DNA of 64,000 bases. Source: Sindora glabra (lineage: Eukaryota > Streptophyta > Magnoliopsida > Fabales > Fabaceae). Location: contig CM035226.1 in the NCBI GenBank assembly GCA_020226215.1, positions 89,614,895 through 89,678,894 of the forward strand. Direction: 5' to 3'. Both the position numbers and the translations under genes were made by a program. Under the pieces are notes generated by a model, which was given only the letters and a program-made list of their open reading frames with translations, was not told where the DNA came from and did no database searches. Of this stretch, positions 33,466 through 44,608 are shown in pieces (position 1 is the first letter of the stretch; the number at the start of each line of letters is the position of its first letter).

Positions 33466-34155
33466 GTCATGTCTCGCGCCAACATTTCCCCTATCCCCTT
33501 CCGGCGCCATCCCACGGCTCTGCCGGTTCCGTCGGCGATCGGCGGGCCTACGGTCGGACGCCGCGAGCCTCGGCGAAACCGCCCCGCCCCGCCCCGCCCC
33601 GCCCCCGTCGTGTCGTCTCTCTCTCCCTCCTCCCCCTTTGTATGCTTTTATCTCGTTGCGTACTCCACCTTATGGGCTTCCTTCGCGAGGTAACACTTCA
33701 TGAACTTCCTTCCACAGAGGTGCTAGCTCTGATCTTTATTTCATGTAGGTACTGTCTTTATGAGAATTATTACTGTTATGTTCACAAAATACCCTGCTCT
33801 CTCCTCTCCTCTCCTCTCCTCTGTAAGAATGCGATCGTCATTTGAGAATTTCGAAAAGGTATAACTCCATCTTTCGTTGTCTAATTTCCCCGTGCCACTG
33901 CTCGTTCTTATTCACCTCTCCACGACATTCCGACAGGAAACGTAAGGATTTGGTTTCGGCGGGGTCCATCCGCCCAGAAAACCTGTAAACTGAGATGTAA
34001 ACTTTGCGCGGCCATAACTTTGCGCTCGGTTGTCCGATTGGGGCAAATTTTATGTCGATTTCGTGTAACTTTTCGAGATCTACGCCCCTGCAAAATGCCG
34101 CAGGCGTTTTGGCCACTTATATCTTCTCGTTTTCTTGCCGGGAAGCGCAAAAAGG

Positions 34156-34275
34156 AGGGGTGCAACACGAGGACTTCCCAGGAGGTCACCCATCCTAGTA
34201 CTACTCTCGCCCAAGCACGCTTAACTTCGGAGTTCTGATGGGATCCGGTGCATTAGTGCTGGTATGATCGCACCC
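34156..34275 (-). rRNA. 5S ribosomal RNA, canonical copy 13 (B-type)
   Basis: Canonical 120 nt; unit 810 bp. Confidence 0.97.
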
Positions 34276-34965
34276 GTCATGTCTCGCGCCAACATTTCCC
34301 CTATCCCCTTCCGGCGCCATCCCACGGCTCTGCCGGTTCCGTCGGCGATCGGCGGGCCTACGGTCGGACGCCGCGAGCCTCGGCGAAACCGCCCCGCCCC
34401 GCCCCGCCCCGCCCCCGTCGTGTCGTCTCTCTCTCCCTCCTCCCCCTTTGTATGCTTTTATCTCGTTGCGTACTCCACCTTATGGGCTTCCTTCGCGAGG
34501 TAACACTTCATGAACTTCCTTCCACAGAGGTGCTAGCTCTGATCTTTATTTCATGTAGGTACTGTCTTTATGAGAATTATTACTGTTATGTTCACAAAAT
34601 ACCCTGCTCTCTCCTCTCCTCTCCTCTCCTCTGTAAGAATGCGATCGTCATTTGAGAATTTCGAAAAGGTATAACTCCATCTTTCGTTGTCTAATTTCCC
34701 CGTGCCACTGCTCGTTCTTATTCACCTCTCCACGACATTCCGACAGGAAACGTAAGGATTTGGTTTCGGCGGGGTCCATCCGCCCAGAAAACCTGTAAAC
34801 TGAGATGTAAACTTTGCGCGGCCATAACTTTGCGCTCGGTTGTCCGATTGGGGCAAATTTTATGTCGATTTCGTGTAACTTTTCGAGATCTACGCCCCTG
34901 CAAAATGCCGCAGGCGTTTTGGCCACTTATATCTTCTCGTTTTCTTGCCGGGAAGCGCAAAAAGG

Positions 34966-35085
34966 AGGGGTGCAACACGAGGACTTCCCAGGAGGTCACC
35001 CATCCTAGTACTACTCTCGCCCAAGCACGCTTAACTTCGGAGTTCTGATGGGATCCGGTGCATTAGTGCTGGTATGATCGCACCC
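34966..35085 (-). rRNA. 5S ribosomal RNA, canonical copy 14 (B-type)
   Basis: Canonical 120 nt; unit 810 bp. Confidence 0.97.
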
Positions 35086-35775
35086 GTCATGTCTCGCGCC
35101 AACATTTCCCCTATCCCCTTCCGGCGCCATCCCACGGCTCTGCCGGTTCCGTCGGCGATCGGCGGGCCTACGGTCGGACGCCGCGAGCCTCGGCGAAACC
35201 GCCCCGCCCCGCCCCGCCCCGCCCCCGTCGTGTCGTCTCTCTCTCCCTCCTCCCCCTTTGTATGCTTTTATCTCGTTGCGTACTCCACCTTATGGGCTTC
35301 CTTCGCGAGGTAACACTTCATGAACTTCCTTCCACAGAGGTGCTAGCTCTGATCTTTATTTCATGTAGGTACTGTCTTTATGAGAATTATTACTGTTATG
35401 TTCACAAAATACCCTGCTCTCTCCTCTCCTCTCCTCTCCTCTGTAAGAATGCGATCGTCATTTGAGAATTTCGAAAAGGTATAACTCCATCTTTCGTTGT
35501 CTAATTTCCCCGTGCCACTGCTCGTTCTTATTCACCTCTCCACGACATTCCGACAGGAAACGTAAGGATTTGGTTTCGGCGGGGTCCATCCGCCCAGAAA
35601 ACCTGTAAACTGAGATGTAAACTTTGCGCGGCCATAACTTTGCGCTCGGTTGTCCGATTGGGGCAAATTTTATGTCGATTTCGTGTAACTTTTCGAGATC
35701 TACGCCCCTGCAAAATGCCGCAGGCGTTTTGGCCACTTATATCTTCTCGTTTTCTTGCCGGGAAGCGCAAAAAGG

Positions 35776-35895
35776 AGGGGTGCAACACGAGGACTTCCCA
35801 GGAGGTCACCCATCCTAGTACTACTCTCGCCCAAGCACGCTTAACTTCGGAGTTCTGATGGGATCCGGTGCATTAGTGCTGGTATGATCGCACCC
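35776..35895 (-). rRNA. 5S ribosomal RNA, canonical copy 15 (B-type)
   Basis: Canonical 120 nt; unit 810 bp. Confidence 0.97.
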
Positions 35896-36585
35896 GTCAT
35901 GTCTCGCGCCAACATTTCCCCTATCCCCTTCCGGCGCCATCCCACGGCTCTGCCGGTTCCGTCGGCGATCGGCGGGCCTACGGTCGGACGCCGCGAGCCT
36001 CGGCGAAACCGCCCCGCCCCGCCCCGCCCCGCCCCCGTCGTGTCGTCTCTCTCTCCCTCCTCCCCCTTTGTATGCTTTTATCTCGTTGCGTACTCCACCT
36101 TATGGGCTTCCTTCGCGAGGTAACACTTCATGAACTTCCTTCCACAGAGGTGCTAGCTCTGATCTTTATTTCATGTAGGTACTGTCTTTATGAGAATTAT
36201 TACTGTTATGTTCACAAAATACCCTGCTCTCTCCTCTCCTCTCCTCTCCTCTGTAAGAATGCGATCGTCATTTGAGAATTTCGAAAAGGTATAACTCCAT
36301 CTTTCGTTGTCTAATTTCCCCGTGCCACTGCTCGTTCTTATTCACCTCTCCACGACATTCCGACAGGAAACGTAAGGATTTGGTTTCGGCGGGGTCCATC
36401 CGCCCAGAAAACCTGTAAACTGAGATGTAAACTTTGCGCGGCCATAACTTTGCGCTCGGTTGTCCGATTGGGGCAAATTTTATGTCGATTTCGTGTAACT
36501 TTTCGAGATCTACGCCCCTGCAAAATGCCGCAGGCGTTTTGGCCACTTATATCTTCTCGTTTTCTTGCCGGGAAGCGCAAAAAGG

Positions 36586-36705
36586 AGGGGTGCAACACGA
36601 GGACTTCCCAGGAGGTCACCCATCCTAGTACTACTCTCGCCCAAGCACGCTTAACTTCGGAGTTCTGATGGGATCCGGTGCATTAGTGCTGGTATGATCG
36701 CACCC
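36586..36705 (-). rRNA. 5S ribosomal RNA, canonical copy 16 (B-type)
   Basis: Canonical 120 nt; unit 808 bp because two bases are missing in the CCCCG tract. Confidence 0.97.
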
Positions 36706-37393
36706 GTCATGTCTCGCGCCAACATTTCCCCTATCCCCTTCCGGCGCCATCCCACGGCTCTGCCGGTTCCGTCGGCGATCGGCGGGCCTACGGTCGGACG
36801 CCGCGAGCCTCGGCGAAACCGCCCCGCCCCGCCCCGCCCGCCCCGTCGTGTCGTCTCTCTCTCCCTCCTCCCCCTTTGTATGCTTTTATCTCGTTGCGTA
36901 CTCCACCTTATGGGCTTCCTTCGCGAGGTAACACTTCATGAACTTCCTTCCACAGAGGTGCTAGCTCTGATCTTTATTTCATGTAGGTACTGTCTTTATG
37001 AGAATTATTACTGTTATGTTCACAAAATACCCTGCTCTCTCCTCTCCTCTCCTCTCCTCTGTAAGAATGCGATCGTCATTTGAGAATTTCGAAAAGGTAT
37101 AACTCCATCTTTCGTTGTCTAATTTCCCCGTGCCACTGCTCGTTCTTATTCACCTCTCCACGACATTCCGACAGGAAACGTAAGGATTTGGTTTCGGCGG
37201 GGTCCATCCGCCCAGAAAACCTGTAAACTGAGATGTAAACTTTGCGCGGCCATAACTTTGCGCTCGGTTGTCCGATTGGGGCAAATTTTATGTCGATTTC
37301 GTGTAACTTTTCGAGATCTACGCCCCTGCAAAATGCCGCAGGCGTTTTGGCCACTTATATCTTCTCGTTTTCTTGCCGGGAAGCGCAAAAAGG

Positions 37394-37513
37394 AGGGGTG
37401 CAACACGAGGACTTCCCAGGAGGTCACCCATCCTAGTACTACTCTCGCCCAAGCACGCTTAACTTCGGAGTTCTGATGGGATCCGGTGCATTAGTGCTGG
37501 TATGATCGCACCC
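37394..37513 (-). rRNA. 5S ribosomal RNA, canonical copy 17 (B-type)
   Basis: Canonical 120 nt; unit 810 bp. Confidence 0.97.
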
Positions 37514-38203
37514 GTCATGTCTCGCGCCAACATTTCCCCTATCCCCTTCCGGCGCCATCCCACGGCTCTGCCGGTTCCGTCGGCGATCGGCGGGCCTACG
37601 GTCGGACGCCGCGAGCCTCGGCGAAACCGCCCCGCCCCGCCCCGCCCCGCCCCCGTCGTGTCGTCTCTCTCTCCCTCCTCCCCCTTTGTATGCTTTTATC
37701 TCGTTGCGTACTCCACCTTATGGGCTTCCTTCGCGAGGTAACACTTCATGAACTTCCTTCCACAGAGGTGCTAGCTCTGATCTTTATTTCATGTAGGTAC
37801 TGTCTTTATGAGAATTATTACTGTTATGTTCACAAAATACCCTGCTCTCTCCTCTCCTCTCCTCTCCTCTGTAAGAATGCGATCGTCATTTGAGAATTTC
37901 GAAAAGGTATAACTCCATCTTTCGTTGTCTAATTTCCCCGTGCCACTGCTCGTTCTTATTCACCTCTCCACGACATTCCGACAGGAAACGTAAGGATTTG
38001 GTTTCGGCGGGGTCCATCCGCCCAGAAAACCTGTAAACTGAGATGTAAACTTTGCGCGGCCATAACTTTGCGCTCGGTTGTCCGATTGGGGCAAATTTTA
38101 TGTCGATTTCGTGTAACTTTTCGAGATCTACGCCCCTGCAAAATGCCGCAGGCGTTTTGGCCACTTATATCTTCTCGTTTTCTTGCCGGGAAGCGCAAAA
38201 AGG

Positions 38204-38323
38204 AGGGGTGCAACACGAGGACTTCCCAGGAGGTCACCCATCCTAGTACTACTCTCGCCCAAGCACGCTTAACTTCGGAGTTCTGATGGGATCCGGTGCA
38301 TTAGTGCTGGTATGATCGCACCC
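38204..38323 (-). rRNA. 5S ribosomal RNA, canonical copy 18 (B-type)
   Basis: Canonical 120 nt; unit 810 bp. Confidence 0.97.
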
Positions 38324-39013
38324 GTCATGTCTCGCGCCAACATTTCCCCTATCCCCTTCCGGCGCCATCCCACGGCTCTGCCGGTTCCGTCGGCGATCGG
38401 CGGGCCTACGGTCGGACGCCGCGAGCCTCGGCGAAACCGCCCCGCCCCGCCCCGCCCCGCCCCCGTCGTGTCGTCTCTCTCTCCCTCCTCCCCCTTTGTA
38501 TGCTTTTATCTCGTTGCGTACTCCACCTTATGGGCTTCCTTCGCGAGGTAACACTTCATGAACTTCCTTCCACAGAGGTGCTAGCTCTGATCTTTATTTC
38601 ATGTAGGTACTGTCTTTATGAGAATTATTACTGTTATGTTCACAAAATACCCTGCTCTCTCCTCTCCTCTCCTCTCCTCTGTAAGAATGCGATCGTCATT
38701 TGAGAATTTCGAAAAGGTATAACTCCATCTTTCGTTGTCTAATTTCCCCGTGCCACTGCTCGTTCTTATTCACCTCTCCACGACATTCCGACAGGAAACG
38801 TAAGGATTTGGTTTCGGCGGGGTCCATCCGCCCAGAAAACCTGTAAACTGAGATGTAAACTTTGCGCGGCCATAACTTTGCGCTCGGTTGTCCGATTGGG
38901 GCAAATTTTATGTCGATTTCGTGTAACTTTTCGAGATCTACGCCCCTGCAAAATGCCGCAGGCGTTTTGGCCACTTATATCTTCTCGTTTTCTTGCCGGG
39001 AAGCGCAAAAAGG

Positions 39014-39133
39014 AGGGGTGCAACACGAGGACTTCCCAGGAGGTCACCCATCCTAGTACTACTCTCGCCCAAGCACGCTTAACTTCGGAGTTCTGATGGG
39101 ATCCGGTGCATTAGTGCTGGTATGATCGCACCC
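39014..39133 (-). rRNA. 5S ribosomal RNA, canonical copy 19 (B-type)
   Basis: Canonical 120 nt; unit 803 bp, with a shortened CCCCG tract. Confidence 0.97.
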
Positions 39134-39816
39134 GTCATGTCTCGCGCCAACATTTCCCCTATCCCCTTCCGGCGCCATCCCACGGCTCTGCCGGTTCCGT
39201 CGGCGATCGGCGGGCCTACGGTCGGACGCCGCGAGCCTCGGCGAAACCGCCCCGCCCGCCCCGCCCCGTCGTGTCGTCTCTCTCTCCCTCCTCCCCCTTT
39301 GTATGCTTTTATCTCGTTGCGTACTCCACCTTATGGGCTTCCTTCGCGAGGTAACACTTCATGAACTTCCTTCCACAGAGGTGCTAGCTCTGATCTTTAT
39401 TTCATGTAGGTACTGTCTTTATGAGAATTATTACTGTTATGTTCACAAAATACCCTGCTCTCTCCTCTCCTCTCCTCTCCTCTGTAAGAATGCGATCGTC
39501 ATTTGAGAATTTCGAAAAGGTATAACTCCATCTTTCGTTGTCTAATTTCCCCGTGCCACTGCTCGTTCTTATTCACCTCTCCACGACATTCCGACAGGAA
39601 ACGTAAGGATTTGGTTTCGGCGGGGTCCATCCGCCCAGAAAACCTGTAAACTGAGATGTAAACTTTGCGCGGCCATAACTTTGCGCTCGGTTGTCCGATT
39701 GGGGCAAATTTTATGTCGATTTCGTGTAACTTTTCGAGATCTACGCCCCTGCAAAATGCCGCAGGCGTTTTGGCCACTTATATCTTCTCGTTTTCTTGCC
39801 GGGAAGCGCAAAAAGG

Positions 39817-39936
39817 AGGGGTGCAACACGAGGACTTCCCAGGAGGTCACCCATCCTAGTACTACTCTCGCCCAAGCACGCTTAACTTCGGAGTTCTGAT
39901 GGGATCCGGTGCATTAGTGCTGGTATGATCGCACCC
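39817..39936 (-). rRNA. 5S ribosomal RNA, canonical copy 20 (B-type, G variant)
   Basis: Canonical 120 nt; unit 805 bp, one CTCCT repeat fewer. First of three units with G instead of A in the upstream spacer (40021). Confidence 0.97.
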
Positions 39937-40621
39937 GTCATGTCTCGCGCCAACATTTCCCCTATCCCCTTCCGGCGCCATCCCACGGCTCTGCCGGTTC
40001 CGTCGGCGATCGGCGGGCCTGCGGTCGGACGCCGCGAGCCTCGGCGAAACCGCCCCGCCCCGCCCCGCCCCGCCCCCGTCGTGTCGTCTCTCTCTCCCTC
40101 CTCCCCCTTTGTATGCTTTTATCTCGTTGCGTACTCCACCTTATGGGCTTCCTTCGCGAGGTAACACTTCATGAACTTCCTTCCACAGAGGTGCTAGCTC
40201 TGATCTTTATTTCATGTAGGTACTGTCTTTATGAGAATTATTACTGTTATGTTCACAAAATACCCTGCTCTCTCCTCTCCTCTCCTCTGTAAGAATGCGA
40301 TCGTCATTTGAGAATTTCGAAAAGGTATAACTCCATCTTTCGTTGTCTAATTTCCCCGTGCCACTGCTCGTTCTTATTCACCTCTCCACGACATTCCGAC
40401 AGGAAACGTAAGGATTTGGTTTCGGCGGGGTCCATCCGCCCAGAAAACCTGTAAACTGAGATGTAAACTTTGCGCGGCCATAACTTTGCGCTCGGTTGTC
40501 CGATTGGGGCAAATTTTATGTCGATTTCGTGTAACTTTTCGAGATCTACGCCCCTGCAAAATGCCGCAGGCGTTTTGGCCACTTATATCTTCTCGTTTTC
40601 TTGCCGGGAAGCGCAAAAAGG

Positions 40622-40741
40622 AGGGGTGCAACACGAGGACTTCCCAGGAGGTCACCCATCCTAGTACTACTCTCGCCCAAGCACGCTTAACTTCGGAGTT
40701 CTGATGGGATCCGGTGCATTAGTGCTGGTATGATCGCACCC
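40622..40741 (-). rRNA. 5S ribosomal RNA, canonical copy 21 (B-type, G variant)
   Basis: Canonical 120 nt; unit 805 bp. Its upstream spacer has a run of 20 C (40858-40877) in place of the CCCCG repeats and a few private base changes (near 40980, 41023 and 41043). Confidence 0.97.
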
Positions 40742-41426
40742 GTCATGTCTCGCGCCAACATTTCCCCTATCCCCTTCCGGCGCCATCCCACGGCTCTGCC
40801 GGTTCCGTCGGCGATCGGCGGGCCTGCGGTCGGACGCCGCGAGCCTCGGCGAAACCGCCCCCCCCCCCCCCCCCCCCGTCGTGTCGTCTCTCTCTCCCTC
40901 CTCCCCCTTTGTATGCTTTTATCTCGTTGCGTACTCCACCTTATGGGCTTCCTTCGCGAGGTAACACTTCATGAACTTCTTTCCACAGAGGTGCTAGCTC
41001 TGATCTTTATTTCATGTAGGTACCGTCTTTATGAGAATTATTGCTGTTATGTTCACAAAATACCCTGCTCTCTCCTCTCCTCTCCTCTCCTCTGTAAGAA
41101 TGCGATCGTCATTTGAGAATTTCGAAAAGGTATAACTCCATCTTTCGTTGTCTAATTTCCCCGTGCCACTGCTCGTTCTTATTCACCTCTCCACGACATT
41201 CCGACAGGAAACGTAAGGATTTGGTTTCGGCGGGGTCCATCCGCCCAGAAAACCTGTAAACTGAGATGTAAACTTTGCGCGGCCATAACTTTGCGCTCGG
41301 TTGTCCGATTGGGGCAAATTTTATGTCGATTTCGTGTAACTTTTCGAGATCTACGCCCCTGCAAAATGCCGCAGGCGTTTTGGCCACTTATATCTTCTCG
41401 TTTTCTTGCCGGGAAGCGCAAAAAGG

Positions 41427-41546
41427 AGGGGTGCAACACGAGGACTTCCCAGGAGGTCACCCATCCTAGTACTACTCTCGCCCAAGCACGCTTAACTTCG
41501 GAGTTCTGATGGGATCCGGTGCATTAGTGCTGGTATGATCGCACCC
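41427..41546 (-). rRNA. 5S ribosomal RNA, canonical copy 22 (last gene of the array)
   Basis: Canonical 120 nt. Its upstream spacer runs only to 41814 ('agctctgatcttta') and then changes to unrelated AT-rich DNA. About 270 bp of upstream spacer remain, including the -30 block and the G-rich tract. Confidence 0.97.
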
Positions 41547-41814
41547 GTCATGTCTCGCGCCAACATTTCCCCTATCCCCTTCCGGCGCCATCCCACGGCT
41601 CTGCCGGTTCCGTCGGCGATCGGCGGGCCTGCGGTCGGACGCCGCGAGCCTCGGCGAAACCGCCCCGCCCCGCCCCGCCCCCGTCGTGTCGTCTCTCTCT
41701 CCCTCCTCCCCCTTTGTATGCTTTTATCTCGTTGCGTACTCCACCTTATGGGCTTCCTTCGCGAGGTAACACTTCATGAACTTCCTTCCACAGAGGTGCT
41801 AGCTCTGATCTTTA

Positions 41815-43390
41815 GACCAAACAATAACTTGTTGTTGTTTTACATGCAAGCCATAACATTAACTAAGATCTCAAAATAAATTTATAAATCATGCGTCATT
41901 AACAACCATACTGCAAAAATTAAATGCTATTATTTGGTCTTCAAATTATAACATGTTACTGTTTGATTTCAAAAATTTAAAATAAATGAATAAGTCAACT
42001 CTTATCATCAACCAAACTATTAAAGAAGAGCCTATTTCTATTTGATCTTCATATAGTAATATCAACTAAAAATTCAAAATAAATAGATAGATTAAATCTC
42101 ACTAGCTTCCATTATGTTCCTAGATTATATCTTAACTATTCCACATTTTACTTAGACTATGCTTTGATACCATTTATGTCCTAACCTTATTCTTGAACTA
42201 TTGTAACTTGAGTAAAAACATCAATCAAATATCTATAAGCCTTTCTATTCCAATTAATGCATTAAAAAAATGCTTTCTAAAATATACATAATGCAAAGAC
42301 TTATTACTAATTATTTTTTTTCTTTTATATCCAATTAGAAGACAACTTTTCATAACTGATGAGATTCATTCTTTTAAATATATTTAAAAAAACTAGACAT
42401 ATCAAAATCTTTCAAAAGTAAAAATCCAAGTAAAACAAAAAGATTTTCTTTTTGATTTAAAGATAGTTAAAACATAATGACCTTAGAAAATAAAATTTTT
42501 AACAAAGTGATTTTAGTAAAAAAAATTTTCTATCAAAAGGTCATACTTTTATTAGATTTTTACATGATTTTAAAAAAAAACATATTTTATCAAAAATATA
42601 GAATGGAAATTGATTCATAAAACTTGTCTAAATATTATTTTCTTAAAAATTTCTTAAGAAACCAAAAAGATACTTTATAAGAAAACCTTTTGAAGATTGA
42701 GTAATGTTTTTATTTCCATCGTTCAAACCATGAAACTAACATAATAAAATAGAATTGAGTTCATAAAACTTAAAAAAATAAAAAGATCCTACTTTGTTTA
42801 AAATATTTTGGAGATAACATCAAAAATAGATATGAATAATATGTGAATAATACTTAAAAAATACCTTGGAAATATTTACAAAAACACTTGGGAATGATAT
42901 GTGTTTACTTTTAATATTAGGGAAAACTCTTTTTCTTGTGTTTGCTTGAAAATTATCATGAAATCCCTTGTTATTGTTTGTAAACAACTTTTAGATAAAA
43001 CATATATAAAAGGAAATAGATGAAACATACAGTAATGTAAATTATATATCAGCATAATTAAACATATGTATCTTTTACACCAACAGAGTATTAGAGTTTT
43101 CCCACACACTTTTATTAAAATAACTATGGTAATGTTATAGCAAATTAGTGCAAATATACATAATAACTACAAATTAAAAGAAAAGAAAATAAAGTGACAG
43201 TTATGAAGCTAACTATTCACTGATGCATCAAAAATAAAAATCATATATGTCTTATAATTCTTAGTAGGGGCAAGTGAAACTTTTATTGGTATGTACAATA
43301 ATGTGTGTAGGCTCCACCAAATGTCTATAAGTTTAATAGGTGGCATCAAGCACATTATTTTCAAAGATATCTCCACAAGCAGAATAGGTA
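41815..43390. other. AT-rich sequence right of the array, nothing recognised
   Basis: No 5S, LTR, tRNA or coding signal seen. There are many short A and T runs. The frame at 42876-43109 (minus) is low complexity and not supported. Confidence 0.5.
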
Positions 43391-43666
43391 AGAAAATTAC
43401 TCAGTAAGAAAACTATCACATATTTTCTAGTAAGTTTTACTTCAAATAATATTTATATGCAAGATATACATTAAAAAAATCATTTTCTAACTAGAAATAT
43501 GTCTTATTAAACCATTCTATATTTTATATTAGAAAATTATTCAATAAGGTGACTATCATATATTTTCTATTAAGTTTTACTTCAGATGATATTTATATGT
43601 AAGATTATACATTAAAAAATCATTTTCTAACTAGAAATATGTCTTATTAAACCTTTCTATATTTTT
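43391..43666. repeat. Two-copy tandem duplication, 140-bp unit
   Basis: Copies start agaaaattactcagtaag (43391) and agaaaattattcaataag (43531) and share 'tatcttttctaactagaaa'-like text and 'atgtcttattaaacc'. They differ at a limited number of positions. Confidence 0.85.
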
Positions 43667-44608
43667 GCGTTGGTAGCATTTAGACAATTAGCTTGAGATC
43701 AAAATGCACAGCAAAAATATTAAAAATTTACTTCAAAACTTACTAAGGATCCAAGTGAAAAAAGCACAAATTAGTGTTAGTATTTATAAATTTGTTTTGT
43801 GAAACACACCTTTGCTTTTTGATGAACATTTTGATCACTAACATTTGAATGATTCGATCACGATTAGATCTTGTCATGAATGCATAAATAGGATTATCAT
43901 GAATCATAAATCTCATCCAAAAGAGTAACGACTCTATGGTTTCCATATAAGTAGCTGAATAGTCCAATCTAATCAAATAGGATTGTTCTCTATTTCATCA
44001 CAGTGCTAGTTATGGGATTTTCTTGTTATTATAGATCAATCTCACAAAACCTTATGACACTTTCTTTATCTAATAAATGATAACCATAAGTTTTCTAATA
44101 TTGGGTAGATATTTATCAAATTATTTGATAGATATCTTAGCTAGATATTTCCCTTTTAAAATATTAATATCTCATCGAGATATTTCCTTTTAAAGGGATT
44201 TAAATTATATTAGTCAAATATTATTATTTGTGTAATTTATTTTATTTGATAGATGAAATTATTTTTTGATATGTAACCAAAACTATCATAAGAAATGAGA
44301 TAATTGGGCTTTGATTATTGATCAAGCTCAAAATATGACTTCGGTTAATAATTAGCCTATATTTAGTATCTCCTAAGTATAGTCTAATCATATTATAATA
44401 TTATTTAACAAATCCTAATTGTATTAGGCCTATCCCAATTAGAAGCCCTAGTTTGATTGGGCTATACTTAGGTTACTTATATTTTTTCGCATGATTCATG
44501 ATATAACTAATCACCATTTGTTTATAGCCTATTAACAATTCTATATATCATCATCATCTGATTCTTTGAAAATTTGAAGATGACTTTTCTTGAAAATGGG
44601 AGAACTTG
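43667..44608. other. AT-rich sequence, nothing firmly recognised
   Basis: It contains repeated phrases such as 'gatagatatcttagctagat' and 'tattaatatctcatcgagat' near 44130-44190, which look like LTR or spacer debris. No boundaries can be set. Confidence 0.4.

Larger units (their letters stand above)
16326..41814 (-). repeat. 5S rDNA tandem array, about 0.8-kb units
   Basis: The array holds 22 canonical 120-nt 5S genes, 9 full-length decayed copies and 1 truncated copy, all on the minus strand, separated by spacers of about 620-700 bp. Unit length is 803-813 bp in the canonical part. Decay rises steadily toward the left end. The right end is abrupt at 41814, in mid-spacer. A 100-N gap at 30362-30461 means the true copy number is unknown. 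Short reading frames that recur every unit are fixed by the repeat and carry no protein signature. Confidence 0.97.

Noticed and set aside
16326..41814. CRISPR-like or satellite array of unknown function
   Set aside because: The 120-bp core is clearly plant 5S rRNA and the unit structure is that of 5S rDNA.
24227..41880. Recurrent 64-135-codon reading frames in every 5S unit on both strands
   Set aside because: They overlap the 5S gene and spacer, repeat only because the DNA repeats, differ by frame with tract length, and show no protein family signature.
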